DNA of 42,790 nucleotides from Paracoccaceae bacterium (GCA_030066855.1 JASJAU010000045.1:1-42790), one strand, 5' to 3'. Shown: positions 1 to 8,929, numbered from the stretch's first letter. Notes: generated from the sequence alone by a model not told the origin. Translations and numbers: made by a program.

Positions 1-1
1 T

Positions 2-83
<82 letters not shown>

Positions 84-123
84 GCGCGTATAGCCGCGCC
101 CCGGGACGCATGCAATCTCGAAC

Positions 124-1344
124 TCAGGCAAAAAGCTCGTGCGCGAGTTCCAATGCGTCGACCAGCACGTCGACCTCGGCTTCGGTGTTATAGAGACCGA
201 AACTCGCGCGGCAGGTGGCCGAGACGCCGAAGTGGTCCATCAAGGGACCGGCGCAGTGGTGCCCTGCCCGGACCGCGACGCCCTTCTTGTCGAGGATGGT
301 CGAGATGTCATGCGCGTGGGCCGCGCCATCGAGCGTGAAGGAGAATATGGCGGCCTTGTCCGGCGTAGTGCCCTGGACCTGAACCCAGTTGAGACCGTCA
401 AGTTTGGAACGCGCGTAGTCGCGGAGCCGCTCCTCATGGGCGGCGATGTCCTCCATGCCGAGACCCATCATGTAATCCAGCGCGACGCCCAGGCCTATCT
501 GCTGGACGATGCCCGGCGTGCCGGCCTCGAACTTCATCGGCGGGTCGTTCCAGATCACCTCGTCCTTATGGACCTCGCGGATCATGTCGCCGCCGCCGAT
601 GAAAGGGTGCATCTCGGCCATCCGCTCTTTACGGATATAGATCGCGCCAGAGCCTGAGGGGCCGTAGAGCTTGTGGCCCGTGATCGCATAAAAGTCGCAG
701 CCCAGATCAGCGACATCCACGGGCATGTGAACCGCCGCCTGGCTGCCATCGATCAGGACAGGGACGCCTTTGGCATGGGCGCCTTCCGTTATCGCCTTCA
801 CGTCTACACGGGTGCCGAGGACATTGGAGAGATGGGTGACCGCGACGAGTTTGGTCCTGGGGCCGATGGCGTCGATCACCTTCTCAGGGTCCAAAGCGCC
901 CGTCTCGTCCACGTCGATCCATTTCAGCACGACACCCTGACGCTCGCGCAGGAAGTGCCAGGGAACGATGTTGGCGTGGTGCTCCATCACCGAAAGCACG
1001 ATCTCGTCGCCCGCCTCGATCCGGGGCATCGCCCAGCCGTAAGCGACGAGGTTGATCCCCTCGGTCGTGCCGGAGTTCAAGACGATCTCGTCCTCTGACG
1101 CGGCCCCGAGGAAGCGAGCGATCGTGCCCCGCACCGCTTCATATTTCTCGGTTGCGACGGTGGAGAGATAGTGCAGGCCGCGATGGACGTTGGAGTATTC
1201 GTACGAATAGGCGTTCATCACGGCGTCGATCACGACCTGAGGCTTCTGCGCCGATGCGCCGTTGTCGAGATAGACGAGCGGCTTGCCGTTCACCTCGCGC
1301 GAGAGGATCGGGAAGTCCTTCCGGATCGCGTGGACGTCATACAT
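124..1344 (-). CDS. sufS: SufS-family (class II) cysteine desulfurase
   Basis: A PLP enzyme that takes sulfur from L-cysteine as a persulfide for the SufBCD scaffold, releasing alanine; cytosolic. The 406-aa length is normal for SufS. Visible marks are the N-terminal YLDNGASAQKP, the PLP-lysine segment ITGHKLYGPSG and the catalytic cysteine in RAGHHCAGP near the C-terminus, as in class II enzymes. I chose ATG at 1344 because GGAG lies 9 nt ahead of it; an in-frame ATG at 1359 has no comparable site. It overlaps the end of the YIP1 gene by 8 bp, so the two are probably translationally coupled. It is the last gene of the suf operon. No SufE or SufU partner is encoded in this window. Confidence 0.96.
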   Translation of the reverse strand: MYDVHAIRKDFPILSREVNGKPLVYLDNGASAQKPQVVIDAVMNAYSYEYSNVHRGLHYLSTVATEKYEAVRGTIARFLGAASEDEIVLNSGTTEGINLVAYGWAMPRIEAGDEIVLSVMEHHANIVPWHFLRERQGVVLKWIDVDETGALDPEKVIDAIGPRTKLVAVTHLSNVLGTRVDVKAITEGAHAKGVPVLIDGSQAAVHMPVDVADLGCDFYAITGHKLYGPSGSGAIYIRKERMAEMHPFIGGGDMIREVHKDEVIWNDPPMKFEAGTPGIVQQIGLGVALDYMMGLGMEDIAAHEERLRDYARSKLDGLNWVQVQGTTPDKAAIFSFTLDGAAHAHDISTILDKKGVAVRAGHHCAGPLMDHFGVSATCRASFGLYNTEAEVDVLVDALELAHELFA

Positions 1345-1918
1345 TCTGAGGCACTCCAACGCCCGCGCCGGTGAGCGTCATCAGGAAGAAAAAAACAAGC
1401 GCCGCGCCGAGCGAGGCGAGAAGCACGCAGCCGAGCGCCCGCCAGAGCGATGTGAAGCCATGCAGCGTGGCGATGAAATTGACGTTCAGCCAGATTGCGA
1501 AGCCGATCATCGCAATGCTGAAAAGACCCGCGAGCAGCGGCAGGAACAAGAGCAGCATGAACTCCACGACCTGCCCAGCAAAGATGATGGCCTGAAGAAA
1601 GACGGTGAGTAAAAGCGCCTCGTCGAAGCGGCCTGTCCCGCCCATAGCCTGACCGACCTTCCAGACCAGCCAAACGGAAACACCCGAGATGATCGCGGTG
1701 ATCAGGGCGAGGATGACGGGCGGCGGCGGCACGGGCGCGACGGGGGTCTGCGGCGAGACCGCCGAGATGATCGCTATGCCGATGACCGAAAGCGTGATCA
1801 GTAGAAAGAACGCCGGCCAGAGCGCGTCGCGCGGCACGCCCATGGCAAGGAGAGTGCCCGCCGCTTCGCGCGGGTCATTGAGCGCCTGTCGGGCGACTGG
1901 CACAAAGATGTTCAGCAT
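1337..1918 (-). CDS. YIP1-family polytopic membrane protein in suf operon
   Basis: A 193-aa integral membrane protein with about five hydrophobic segments (roughly residues 34-54, 66-86, 102-127, 130-150 and 162-185) and a proline-rich loop (APVPPPP) after the first. The N-terminal pattern, a short amphipathic stretch with NDPREAA before the first membrane span, is typical of bacterial Yip1-domain proteins. The start is ATG at 1918, 4 bp after the preceding stop, and the end overlaps sufS. Its position between sufD and sufS suggests a role tied to Fe-S assembly or to the membrane, but no biochemical function can be read from it. Yip1 membership is from recognition of the pattern; the function is unknown. 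Confidence 0.8.
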   Translation of the reverse strand: MLNIFVPVARQALNDPREAAGTLLAMGVPRDALWPAFFLLITLSVIGIAIISAVSPQTPVAPVPPPPVILALITAIISGVSVWLVWKVGQAMGGTGRFDEALLLTVFLQAIIFAGQVVEFMLLLFLPLLAGLFSIAMIGFAIWLNVNFIATLHGFTSLWRALGCVLLASLGAALVFFFLMTLTGAGVGVPQNV

Positions 1919-1922
1919 CAGC

Positions 1923-2423
1923 TCAGACCCGGCTTGCTTTGCGATAGGTGGCGATTTCCGTCACGCCCGCCACCCAGAACACAAGGAAGGCCCCGAAAGC
2001 AAGTACCCCAGTGAGCGCGGTCGCCGGACCGGGGCCGGCGAAGCCCGCCATGAGGCCGGCGAGCAGAAGAAGCGGCGTGGCGGCGAGCAAAGCCCAGAAG
2101 AGCGCCAGGCGGCTTTCAAATCCGGTCGACTGGCTGCCTGTGAGACGAAGCGCCACATGAGTCAGGAAGGCAACGCAATAAAGGAACAGAGGCGCCACGA
2201 AGACCCAGCCGAAAAGAGCGCCCGCCATACGTGCGTCAAAAGCGATGGCGGGGTCCAGGAAGGCCTCGCGCGAGAGGCGCGGCCATTGCGCGACGAAGAT
2301 CAACACGCAAGCGCCCATGAGGAGGGCCAGCGCCCGATCCTCCCGCGCGCCGCTGGAAAGGCGGCGGCGCAGGATCACGCGTGGCGCGCGGTAGGTGCGC
2401 AGGATATCGAGCGCGACGCTCAC
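1923..2423 (-). CDS. Four-span membrane protein in suf operon, function unknown
   Basis: A 166-aa protein with a basic N-terminus (RRRLSSGARED) and about four membrane spans near residues 30-46, 67-92, 105-126 and 136-157. Its ATG overlaps the sufD stop as ATGA, and its own stop is 4 bp before the YIP1 gene, so it is clearly co-expressed with the Fe-S machinery. The topology resembles the neighbouring YIP1 protein, and the two could be a diverged pair acting together in the membrane. I recognise no catalytic motif. Membrane location is strong; function is unknown. Confidence 0.8.
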   Translation of the reverse strand: MSVALDILRTYRAPRVILRRRLSSGAREDRALALLMGACVLIFVAQWPRLSREAFLDPAIAFDARMAGALFGWVFVAPLFLYCVAFLTHVALRLTGSQSTGFESRLALFWALLAATPLLLLAGLMAGFAGPGPATALTGVLAFGAFLVFWVAGVTEIATYRKASRV

Positions 2424-3712
2424 GCGGCCCTGTGGCGGGTGAGCCAGCCTTCGAGGCGGCTGAGGATGTCGTCGGCCAGCGCCTCGCTCTCGATCTCGTC
2501 AATCGCCTCGGCGACGAATGCCAGCACCAGGAGGTCCTGCGCGTCGCCCTTCTCAAGCCCACGCGAGCGGAGATAGAAGAGCGCCGTCTCGTCGATCGCG
2601 CCCGAGGTCGAGCCGTGCGAACAGGCGACATCGTCGGCGTAGATCTCGAGCTCAGGCTTGGCGAGGAACTGCGCGTCCTCATCCAGAAGAAGCGACTGGC
2701 TGATCTGGTAGCCGTCGGTCTTCTGAGCGCCTTCCTTGACGAGGATCTTGCCCTGGAATGCGCCGACCGCGCCATTGCGAAGGACCTTCTTGAAGACCTG
2801 GCGGCTCTCGCAGTTCACCGCATCATGGGTCACGAAAACCGTGTCGTCGTGATGGAACCGTCCGTCGCCCAGCGCCGCGCCAGCGATATGCGAGACCGCG
2901 TTGTCCCCGGTCAGCTCGATAAAGGCCTCGTTCCGGGTCATCACGCCGTTGGCGGTCAGAGTGAAGGATTTGAACGTCGATTCCTCGCCCAGCCGCGCGA
3001 ATAGGTGCGTCACCGCGCGCCGCTCATGGTCCCTGCCCTGCACGCGCACATGGTGGAACGCGCCATTATCGGCGACGTCGACCTCCATGCATTTGTTGAA
3101 GCGCGCGGCGGCGGGCCCGCTTTCCAGAACCGTCACGTCCGCGCCCTCCTCGACTTTCACAAGGAAGTGCATGATCACGTCGCTCGTCGGGTCCTCGTGG
3201 AGGTAGATGAGCGAGACCGGCTTTGAGACCTTGGCAGTCGCGCGGATGACAATGCCATCGGTCGCGAAGGCCGTGTTGAGGGCGGCGAAGGGGCGTGGCA
3301 CCGGCTCGTGCGAGCGCGCTTCGATTGTGCCATATAGGTCCTTGGCCCAGTGAATGTCGGCCGATACCGCATCGGCGAGGCGGGCGATTTCCAGCCCTTC
3401 GTGCGTCAGGTCGTCGGACGCGTCCGTGTCATAGACGCCATCGCGGAAGACCAGCTTGATCCGGTCCACATCGCCGAACACCGGCTTCTCATCGCCGTGG
3501 TCAAAGGGCGCCGCGGCGCCAGGCGCGGAGGCGTTGAAGTCTGCCGGGTTGGTGAAGCGCCAGTATTCGTCGCGGGGGCCGGGAAGCCCCATTGCGCGAA
3601 GGCGCGAAAGCGCGCTCTGCCGGGCCTCGCTCGCCCAGGCCGCGCCCTCGGGCATCTGGAGCGCGGCGATCCGCGCCTCGGTCGCGTCGGTCTTGGATTG
3701 AGGCAGCGCCAT
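2420..3712 (-). CDS. sufD: SufD, Fe-S cluster scaffold subunit
   Basis: A 430-aa SufB/SufD-family protein that forms the SufBC2D scaffold on which Fe-S clusters are built in the cytosol. The C-terminal half holds the family beta-helix region and the conserved ACSHGSTSGAID segment, whose His is the residue implicated in iron entry in characterised SufD. The N-terminal part is helical and variable, as usual. The start is ATG at 3712; its A is also the last base of the sufC stop codon (TGATG), so translation is coupled to sufC. An in-frame GTG at 3715 is possible but less likely. The 3' end overlaps the next gene by 4 bp. Confidence 0.96.
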   Translation of the reverse strand: MALPQSKTDATEARIAALQMPEGAAWASEARQSALSRLRAMGLPGPRDEYWRFTNPADFNASAPGAAAPFDHGDEKPVFGDVDRIKLVFRDGVYDTDASDDLTHEGLEIARLADAVSADIHWAKDLYGTIEARSHEPVPRPFAALNTAFATDGIVIRATAKVSKPVSLIYLHEDPTSDVIMHFLVKVEEGADVTVLESGPAAARFNKCMEVDVADNGAFHHVRVQGRDHERRAVTHLFARLGEESTFKSFTLTANGVMTRNEAFIELTGDNAVSHIAGAALGDGRFHHDDTVFVTHDAVNCESRQVFKKVLRNGAVGAFQGKILVKEGAQKTDGYQISQSLLLDEDAQFLAKPELEIYADDVACSHGSTSGAIDETALFYLRSRGLEKGDAQDLLVLAFVAEAIDEIESEALADDILSRLEGWLTRHRAA

Positions 3713-4467
3713 CACGCGACCTCCGCGAGGATATCAGCATAGCCGTTGTGCTCGACCTCGAGCGCGAGCTCGGGTCCGCCTGTTTTCACGATCTTGCCGT
3801 CGGCCATGATGTGGACGACATCGGGCCGGATGTGATCGAGAAGCCGCTGGTAATGCGTGATGACCAGGAAGGAGCGGCCCGCGTCGCGGAGCGCGTTAAC
3901 GCCGTCGGCGACAAGCTTCATGGCGTCGACGTCGAGACCGGAGTCAGTCTCATCGAGGATGCACATCTTCGGCTCCAGAACAGCCATCTGCAGGATTTCG
4001 TTGCGCTTTTTCTCGCCGCCGGAAAAGCCAACGTTGACCGGCCGCTTCAGCATGTCGGCATCGATCTTGAGGTCCTTCGCCTTCTCGCGGATGAGCTTGA
4101 GGAAGTCGGCTGCGCTCAGCTCCTCCTCGCCCCGCGCCTTGCGCTGCGCGTTCACGGCAGTGCGGAGGAAGGTCATGTTGCCAACGCCGGGTATTTCGAC
4201 CGGATACTGAAAGGCCAGGAAAAGGCCCGCCGCCGCCCGCTCTTCCGGCTCCAGTTCGAGCACGTCCTCACCCTCGAGCGTCGCCGCGCCATCCGTAACA
4301 TCATAGCCGTCGCGGCCGGACAGAACGTAGGAAAGCGTGGATTTTCCCGACCCGTTCGGCCCCATGATCGCGTGCACCGATCCCGCCGGCACGGACAGGT
4401 CCACGCCTTTCAGGATCTCTTTGTCCTCTTCTTCGAGTTTGACGTGCAAGTTTTTGATCTCAAGCAT
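3712..4467 (-). CDS. sufC: SufC, Fe-S assembly ATPase
   Basis: A 251-aa ABC-type ATPase that drives conformational change in the SufBCD complex; cytosolic, not a transporter. Visible motifs are Walker A GPNGSGKST, the signature GFSGGEKKR, Walker B CILDETDSGLD and the switch histidine in LVITHYQR. The length is standard for SufC. I chose ATG at 4467, preceded by AAAGG at 7 nt; an upstream TTG at 4482 is in frame but lacks support. The stop overlaps the sufD start by one base. A gap of about 80 bp separates it from the upstream membrane-protein gene, long for this operon, and it could hold an internal regulatory element, though I see no clear one. Confidence 0.97.
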   Translation of the reverse strand: MLEIKNLHVKLEEEDKEILKGVDLSVPAGSVHAIMGPNGSGKSTLSYVLSGRDGYDVTDGAATLEGEDVLELEPEERAAAGLFLAFQYPVEIPGVGNMTFLRTAVNAQRKARGEEELSAADFLKLIREKAKDLKIDADMLKRPVNVGFSGGEKKRNEILQMAVLEPKMCILDETDSGLDVDAMKLVADGVNALRDAGRSFLVITHYQRLLDHIRPDVVHIMADGKIVKTGGPELALEVEHNGYADILAEVA

Positions 4468-4546
4468 CTTTTGTCCTTTCAAAACACGGCAAAGGGCGCC
4501 GCCGCGCGGGCGGGCCCTTGTGATTTCAGATATTGGGGTGTGCGGC

Positions 4547-5104
4547 TTAAGCCGACCGGGCGCCTGAGAGAATCTCGGTCACATAGGCTTCCGAGAAGAA
4601 GTTGGCATGGGTGCCCGGGAACCTCTCGACGAGGTCGCCATGATAGTAGAACGCCGCCGCCAGACCGCCGATCACGGCCGCCTTGCGCAGAAACCCTTTC
4701 AGGTGAAATGCCCAGGCGAAGATGAAGGCCAGCGGCACCGCGATGGCGAAATGCGCGAGGGGGATGAACTCGTCCGCTCGCTCGAACGACAGCGTTACCG
4801 GTGCAAGACCGCCATCCGAGAAGAAGTGGAAGGCCGCGATCTGACCGGCGAACATCGAAAAGCCGCCGATCAAAAAGCCGATCACGATCATGGCCGAGGT
4901 CGAGCCTTCGCCAAGGTTCACGTTTTTCTTCTTTTTCGGCTTCATGCGAACGGTGTTGGACGGCTTGGAGCGGCGCTTCATCTTGTTGGCGCGCACCTCG
5001 TCCCGAGGTCCGATATGCACTTCGCCCATCGTGTTGTTGCCGCCCACGTTGATGCGCTTCAGGCGCTCCTCGAACTCGCGCCTTTGTGTTTCTGCCAGAG
5101 ACAT
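4547..5104 (-). CDS. Suf-operon membrane protein with basic cytoplasmic N-terminus
   Basis: A 185-aa protein of unknown function. The first 80 residues are hydrophilic and very basic, with clusters such as KMKRRSKPS and MKPKKKKNV. Three hydrophobic spans follow, near residues 78-100, 123-143 and 146-160. ATG at 5104 starts the MSLAETQRREFEERL form; a GAGGG lies somewhat far upstream (about 12 nt), so the start is less certain than others, and a TTG at 5158 would add 18 residues. Its place between the YbjQ gene and sufC makes it a candidate accessory factor of Fe-S assembly in this lineage. I do not recognise a named domain. Confidence 0.75.
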   Translation of the reverse strand: MSLAETQRREFEERLKRINVGGNNTMGEVHIGPRDEVRANKMKRRSKPSNTVRMKPKKKKNVNLGEGSTSAMIVIGFLIGGFSMFAGQIAAFHFFSDGGLAPVTLSFERADEFIPLAHFAIAVPLAFIFAWAFHLKGFLRKAAVIGGLAAAFYYHGDLVERFPGTHANFFSEAYVTEILSGARSA

Positions 5105-5215
5105 CCCAACAATTTCCCTCGTTTGGCTCGCCTCCAGATTGCAGGGGATCGTGTCCAAAAAAGGGCATTGATGGGGAAAATCGGCAGATTGTCCCTGTTT
5201 TTGCAGGAGTTGGGT

Positions 5216-5527
5216 TCATTCGAGCACGACCGCCGTTCCGCTCGCCGACACCATCAGCATGTTGTTGATAACCTCGTAATCGAGGTCGACCCCGACCACC
5301 GCTGTTCCGCCCACCATGGCAGCGCGTTCTTCAAGCTCGCGAAGCGCCGTCTCACGCGCCTCGGCAAGCGATTTCTCATAGGCGCCCGACCGGCCCCCGA
5401 CGATATCGGTGATCTGAGCGAAAACGTCGCGGAAGACATTGGCGCCGAGAATGGCCTCGCCAACGACGACGCCTTTGTATTCGGCTATAGAGCGGCCTTC
5501 GACGGATGGAGTGGTAGTGACGATCAT
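5216..5527 (-). CDS. YbjQ/UPF0145 family protein
   Basis: A 103-aa protein that matches the YbjQ (UPF0145, putative heavy-metal-binding) family over its full length. It has the opening [12 protein letters not shown], the central [24 protein letters not shown] and the closing [13 protein letters not shown]-type strands. Members form pentameric rings, and their biological role is unresolved. It lies 18 bp below a small membrane-protein gene on the same strand within the suf operon. A link to metal or redox handling during Fe-S assembly is an inference from position only. There are no cysteines, so direct thiolate metal binding is unlikely. Confidence 0.88.
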   Translation of the reverse strand: MIVTTTPSVEGRSIAEYKGVVVGEAILGANVFRDVFAQITDIVGGRSGAYEKSLAEARETALRELEERAAMVGGTAVVGVDLDYEVINNMLMVSASGTAVVLE

Positions 5528-5545
5528 AGTATTTCTTTCAATGAC

Positions 5546-5737
5546 TTATGTCTTGCTCTTCCAGCGTTTGAGCACGGCTTGCGCGAACAGGCTGCCCAGA
5601 AAGCCACTGGTGAAACTGATGACGATGATCTGGTTCTGCATGAGCATGTCGGTCGCCCAGTCGATGAACACCGCGAAACCGGCGCAGAAGACGCCGGTCA
5701 GGACAGCAGACAGGATCATGGGGCGGATCATCCTCAC
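5546..5737 (-). CDS. Small two-span membrane protein in suf operon
   Basis: A 63-aa protein with two hydrophobic stretches (roughly residues 5-26 and 36-56), an NQ turn between them and a basic tail (KRWKSKT). It sits 20 bp below sufB and 18 bp above the YbjQ gene, so it is inside the operon. It matches no domain I can name. Expression as part of the operon is very likely; function is unknown. Confidence 0.72.
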   Translation of the reverse strand: MRMIRPMILSAVLTGVFCAGFAVFIDWATDMLMQNQIIVISFTSGFLGSLFAQAVLKRWKSKT

Positions 5738-5757
5738 CTCATCGACGACGGCGCTTC

Positions 5758-7281
5758 TTAGCCGACCGAACCCTCAAGCGAGATCGCAACAAGCTGCTGC
5801 GCTTCCATAGCGAACTCCATGGGCAGCGCCTGGAGCACTTCCTTGCAGAAACCGTTGACGACGAGCGCCACTGCCTCTTCCTCGTCCATACCGCGCTGGC
5901 GGCAATAGAAGAGCTGGTCGTCATCGACTTTTGAGGTCGTCGCCTCGTGCTCGACCCGCGAGGAGTTGTTCTTGACCTCGATATAGGGAACCGTGTGCGC
6001 CCCGCACTTGTCGCCGATCAGCAGGCTGTCGCACTGCGTGTAGTTCCGGCTGTTCCTGGCCCGTGGGTGCATCGAGACGAGGCCACGGTAGGTGTTCTGC
6101 GCCTTGCCCGCGCTGATCCCCTTGGAAACTATGCGGGATTTCGTGTTCTTGCCAAGGTGGACCATCTTGGTGCCCGTATCGGCCTGCTGCATGTTGTTGG
6201 TGATCGCGATCGAGTAGAACTCGCCCTGGCTTTCCTCGCCCCGCAGGATGCAGGAGGGGTACTTCCAGGTGACGGCCGAGCCGGTCTCAACCTGCGTCCA
6301 CATCACCTTCGACCGATCGCCCCGGCAATCGGCGCGCTTGGTGACGAAGTTATAGATGCCGCCTTTGCCGTCCTCGTCACCTGGGAACCAGTTCTGGACG
6401 GTCGAGTACTTGATTTCGGCGTCTTCGAGCGCGACGAGCTCCACCACCGCCGCGTGCAGCTGGTGCGTGTCGCGCTGAGGCGCGGTGCAGCCTTCGAGAT
6501 AGCTCACGTAGGCGCCCTTATCCGCGATGATCAGCGTCCGCTCGAACTGGCCGGTATTTTCGGCGTTGATGCGAAAATAGGTCGAGAGCTCCATCGGGCA
6601 GCGCACGCCAGGCGGCACGTACACGAAGGAGCCGTCCGAAAAGACGGCCGAGTTCAGAGTGGCGTAAAAATTGTCGGACTGCGGGACAACCGAGCCGAGA
6701 TACTTCTTGACCAATTCGGGATGCTTCTGGATCGCCTCGGAGATCGAGCAGAAGATCACGCCGGCCTTTTCAAGCTCGGCCTGAAAGGTCGTGCCGACCG
6801 AAACAGAGTCGAAAACCGCATCGACCGCGACCTTGCGGCCCTCGGCCGGCGCGTTCTCGGCCCCCTCGACGCCTGCGAGGATCATCTGCTCCTTCAGCGG
6901 AATGCCGAGTTTGGCGTAGGTTTCCAGAAGCTTGGGGTCGACCTCGTCGAGCGACTTGGGCTTCTCTTCCATCGATTTCGGCTTGGCGTAGTAGTACTGA
7001 TCCTGGAAGTCGATCTGCGGATAGTCGACCATCGCCCACTCGGGCTCGTCCATCTGCTGCCAGCGGGCGTAGGCCTGAAGCCGCCACTCGGTCATCCATT
7101 CGGGCTCGCCGTTCTTTTCCGAAATCAGGCGCACGATGTCCTCAGAGAGGCCCTTGGGCGCGTACTCCATTTCGATATCGGTTTCCCAACCGTACTTGTA
7201 CTTGCCGGAGAGCGAGCGGACGGCATCAACGGTTTCCTGATCGACGCCTTCCTTGACCTCGGTAGTGTCCAAAGCTGCCAT
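5758..7281 (-). CDS. sufB: SufB, Fe-S cluster scaffold subunit
   Basis: A 507-aa core scaffold protein of the SufBC2D complex, on which nascent clusters assemble. The C-terminal half has the conserved segments [18 protein letters not shown] and VEHEATTSK, which carry the cysteines and glutamate associated with cluster assembly in characterised SufB, and [12 protein letters not shown] chose ATG at 7281 because it follows a strong purine-rich site (AAAGGGAACGCGAG). An ATG at 7302 overlaps the stop of the desulfurase gene and would add seven charged residues. It follows the class I cysteine desulfurase gene closely and is the third gene of the operon. Confidence 0.97.
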   Translation of the reverse strand: MAALDTTEVKEGVDQETVDAVRSLSGKYKYGWETDIEMEYAPKGLSEDIVRLISEKNGEPEWMTEWRLQAYARWQQMDEPEWAMVDYPQIDFQDQYYYAKPKSMEEKPKSLDEVDPKLLETYAKLGIPLKEQMILAGVEGAENAPAEGRKVAVDAVFDSVSVGTTFQAELEKAGVIFCSISEAIQKHPELVKKYLGSVVPQSDNFYATLNSAVFSDGSFVYVPPGVRCPMELSTYFRINAENTGQFERTLIIADKGAYVSYLEGCTAPQRDTHQLHAAVVELVALEDAEIKYSTVQNWFPGDEDGKGGIYNFVTKRADCRGDRSKVMWTQVETGSAVTWKYPSCILRGEESQGEFYSIAITNNMQQADTGTKMVHLGKNTKSRIVSKGISAGKAQNTYRGLVSMHPRARNSRNYTQCDSLLIGDKCGAHTVPYIEVKNNSSRVEHEATTSKVDDDQLFYCRQRGMDEEEAVALVVNGFCKEVLQALPMEFAMEAQQLVAISLEGSVG

Positions 7282-7298
7282 CTCGCGTTCCCTTTCCT

Positions 7299-8366
7299 TC
7301 ATGCCGCGCGGGCGCGGAATTTGCGTTCCTGTCGCGTCCATGCCTCGACAAAGCCGAGTATGTCTTGTTCCGTCGTCGTCGGGCCGAGCGAGACACGAAG
7401 CGCCCCCTCCGCCGCCTGTTCGTCCAACCCCATCGCTGTCAGCACGCGAGGCGTCTTGACCTTGCCCGACGAGCAGGCTGAGCCGGATGAGACCGCGAAG
7501 CCGGCCAGATCCATCTGCATCACCTGAGTCTCGCCCTTCCAGCCAGGCGTGACGAAGCACGAGGTGTTCGGAAGGCGGGTTTTGTCTTTCCCGACAAAAA
7601 TAGTGCCATTTGTTTCGGACGCCAGACCGTTTTCTAGAATATTTCTAAGTTTCTCTACGTCCGACCAGACGCCTTGGTTCAAATCTCTGAGCGCAGCTTG
7701 CGCGGCGGCTCCGAAACCAGCAATGGCGGCGACGTTTTCGGTGCCGGAGCGCCGCCCCAGCTCCTGTCCTCCGCCAAGCTGGAGCGCGTCGATATCGATG
7801 CCGTCCCTGACGATCAGCGCGCCGGCACCCTTTGGGCCGCCGAGCTTGTGCGCCGAGACGATTGCGAAATCCGCGCCCGACCAGTGAAAGCTGAAAGGAA
7901 TGCGCCCAACCGCCTGAACCACATCGAGAAAAAGCCAGTCGCACAGCCCAGCGCCGTAGCGCCATTTGCCGTCCACCGCGACGGGCTCGGTAATGACACC
8001 TGTCTCCGAATTCCCCAGACCCATCGCGAGCGTATGGCCGCTGCCGCCGGGAAATCCGGTCAGATCGTGATGCGCCCAGACGCAGTCATGCGCTGTGGCG
8101 TCCACGCAAACAGCCGCCCCGGCGGGGCGATGCCGCAGCATCGAGGCCGCCTCGGTTGCGCCCGAAGTAAAGACCACTTCCTTCGGCTTGCATCCCAGAA
8201 GCTCGGCCACATCCGACCGCGCCCGCTCGACCAGGCCCCTAGCCGCGCGGCCCTCGGCGTGGACCGACGAAGGGTTCCCGACGACGTCGAGCGCGGCGAT
8301 CATCGCCTCACGCGCTTCCGGACGGAGCGGCGCCGTCGCGTTCCAGTCGAGGTAGACCCGGTCCAT
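7299..8366 (-). CDS. Class I (NifS/IscS-like) cysteine desulfurase
   Basis: A 355-aa PLP-dependent desulfurase, a second sulfur donor in the same operon as sufS. It shows the opening [16 protein letters not shown], the PLP-lysine motif [10 protein letters not shown] and the class I active-site loop SGSACSSGK with catalytic Cys. It is somewhat shorter than the roughly 400-aa IscS proteins, mainly in the middle and at the C-terminus. It lies 37 bp after iscR and 17 bp before sufB. Codons for residues about 236-265 are markedly AT-rich (GTA, CTT, AGA, AAT, ATT, CTA, ACA, ACT, TTT), unlike the rest of the gene; that patch contains a palindrome similar to the operator ahead of iscR. Confidence 0.93.
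   Translation of the reverse strand: MDRVYLDWNATAPLRPEAREAMIAALDVVGNPSSVHAEGRAARGLVERARSDVAELLGCKPKEVVFTSGATEAASMLRHRPAGAAVCVDATAHDCVWAHHDLTGFPGGSGHTLAMGLGNSETGVITEPVAVDGKWRYGAGLCDWLFLDVVQAVGRIPFSFHWSGADFAIVSAHKLGGPKGAGALIVRDGIDIDALQLGGGQELGRRSGTENVAAIAGFGAAAQAALRDLNQGVWSDVEKLRNILENGLASETNGTIFVGKDKTRLPNTSCFVTPGWKGETQVMQMDLAGFAVSSGSACSSGKVKTPRVLTAMGLDEQAAEGALRVSLGPTTTEQDILGFVEAWTRQERKFRARAA
7633..7649. promoter_or_regulatory. Operator-like palindrome inside the cysteine desulfurase gene
   Basis: The plus strand reads TCTAGAATATTTCTAAG, matching the 17-bp palindrome ahead of iscR (TTTAGAATGTTTCTAAA) at 14 of 17 positions with the same half-site spacing. In the gene it encodes residues 240-245 with codons CTT AGA AAT ATT CTA GAA, several of which are rare in this genome. 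I see no good -35 element beside it. It could be a secondary IscR site acting from within the operon. Binding is not shown by sequence alone. Confidence 0.45.
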
Positions 8367-8403
8367 TATCGATCCTGATCCGGTCCGAATGATGGGCGCA
8401 GTA

Positions 8404-8862
8404 TCATGCGTCCACTACCGTGAAGAGCGCCGGGACCGCCGGACAGGGCGCAAGCTCGTTTTGGATGATGTCGGAGAGCCGCGTTTGATGCAGGTAGACA
8501 TAGACGTGGGCCGACAATCCCTCCCAGAGCCGGTTGGTCATGGATTGCGCCCGGCTGCCCGAGATGCCGCCCGAGGCGCCGGCGCCCATGTGCATCGCGC
8601 TGACAGTCTCATCGACGGCGCCGAGCACGTCTGAGACGCGGATCGCGGTCGCAGGCTTGCCGAGGCGATACCCTCCGCCCGGGCCACGCACTGAGTCCAC
8701 AAGACCGGCGCGGCGCAGCTTCACAAAGAGCTGTTCAAGATAAGGGAGCGAAATGTCCTGGCGTTTCGAGATCTCTGAGAGCGACAGAAGCTCCCCCTCT
8801 TTCGCCATCGCGAGGTCGGCGAGCGCCACCATCGCATAGCGTCCCTTGGTGCTCAGTTTCAC
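8404..8862 (-). CDS. iscR: IscR-like Rrf2-family Fe-S regulator with a single cysteine
   Basis: A 152-aa transcription factor expected to sense Fe-S status and control the operon it heads. The N-terminal winged helix is clear (MKLSTKGRYAMVALADLA, then ISLPYLEQLFVKLRRAGLV and the wing SVRGPGGGYRLG). The three clustered cysteines that hold the [2Fe-2S] cluster in E. coli IscR are absent: the matching stretch (MHMGAGASGGISGSRAQS) has none, and the only cysteine is Cys140 near the C-terminus. This agrees with the atypical IscR known from Rhodobacter. The start codon is GTG at 8862, with GGGAGAGG in front of it. It is the first gene of the suf operon. Confidence 0.92.
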   Translation of the reverse strand: MKLSTKGRYAMVALADLAMAKEGELLSLSEISKRQDISLPYLEQLFVKLRRAGLVDSVRGPGGGYRLGKPATAIRVSDVLGAVDETVSAMHMGAGASGGISGSRAQSMTNRLWEGLSAHVYVYLHQTRLSDIIQNELAPCPAVPALFTVVDA

Positions 8863-8929
8863 GAGCCTCTCCCGCGCGCCCTAAATCATTGACCTCCGGA
8901 CGTTCTCACCTTACCTCACCCAAGTCCGC

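Noticed and set aside
5947-7527. A 526-codon open frame on the plus strand opposite sufB
   Set aside because: It is a by-product of GC-rich codon use in sufB, has no family likeness and would lie antisense to a clear gene.
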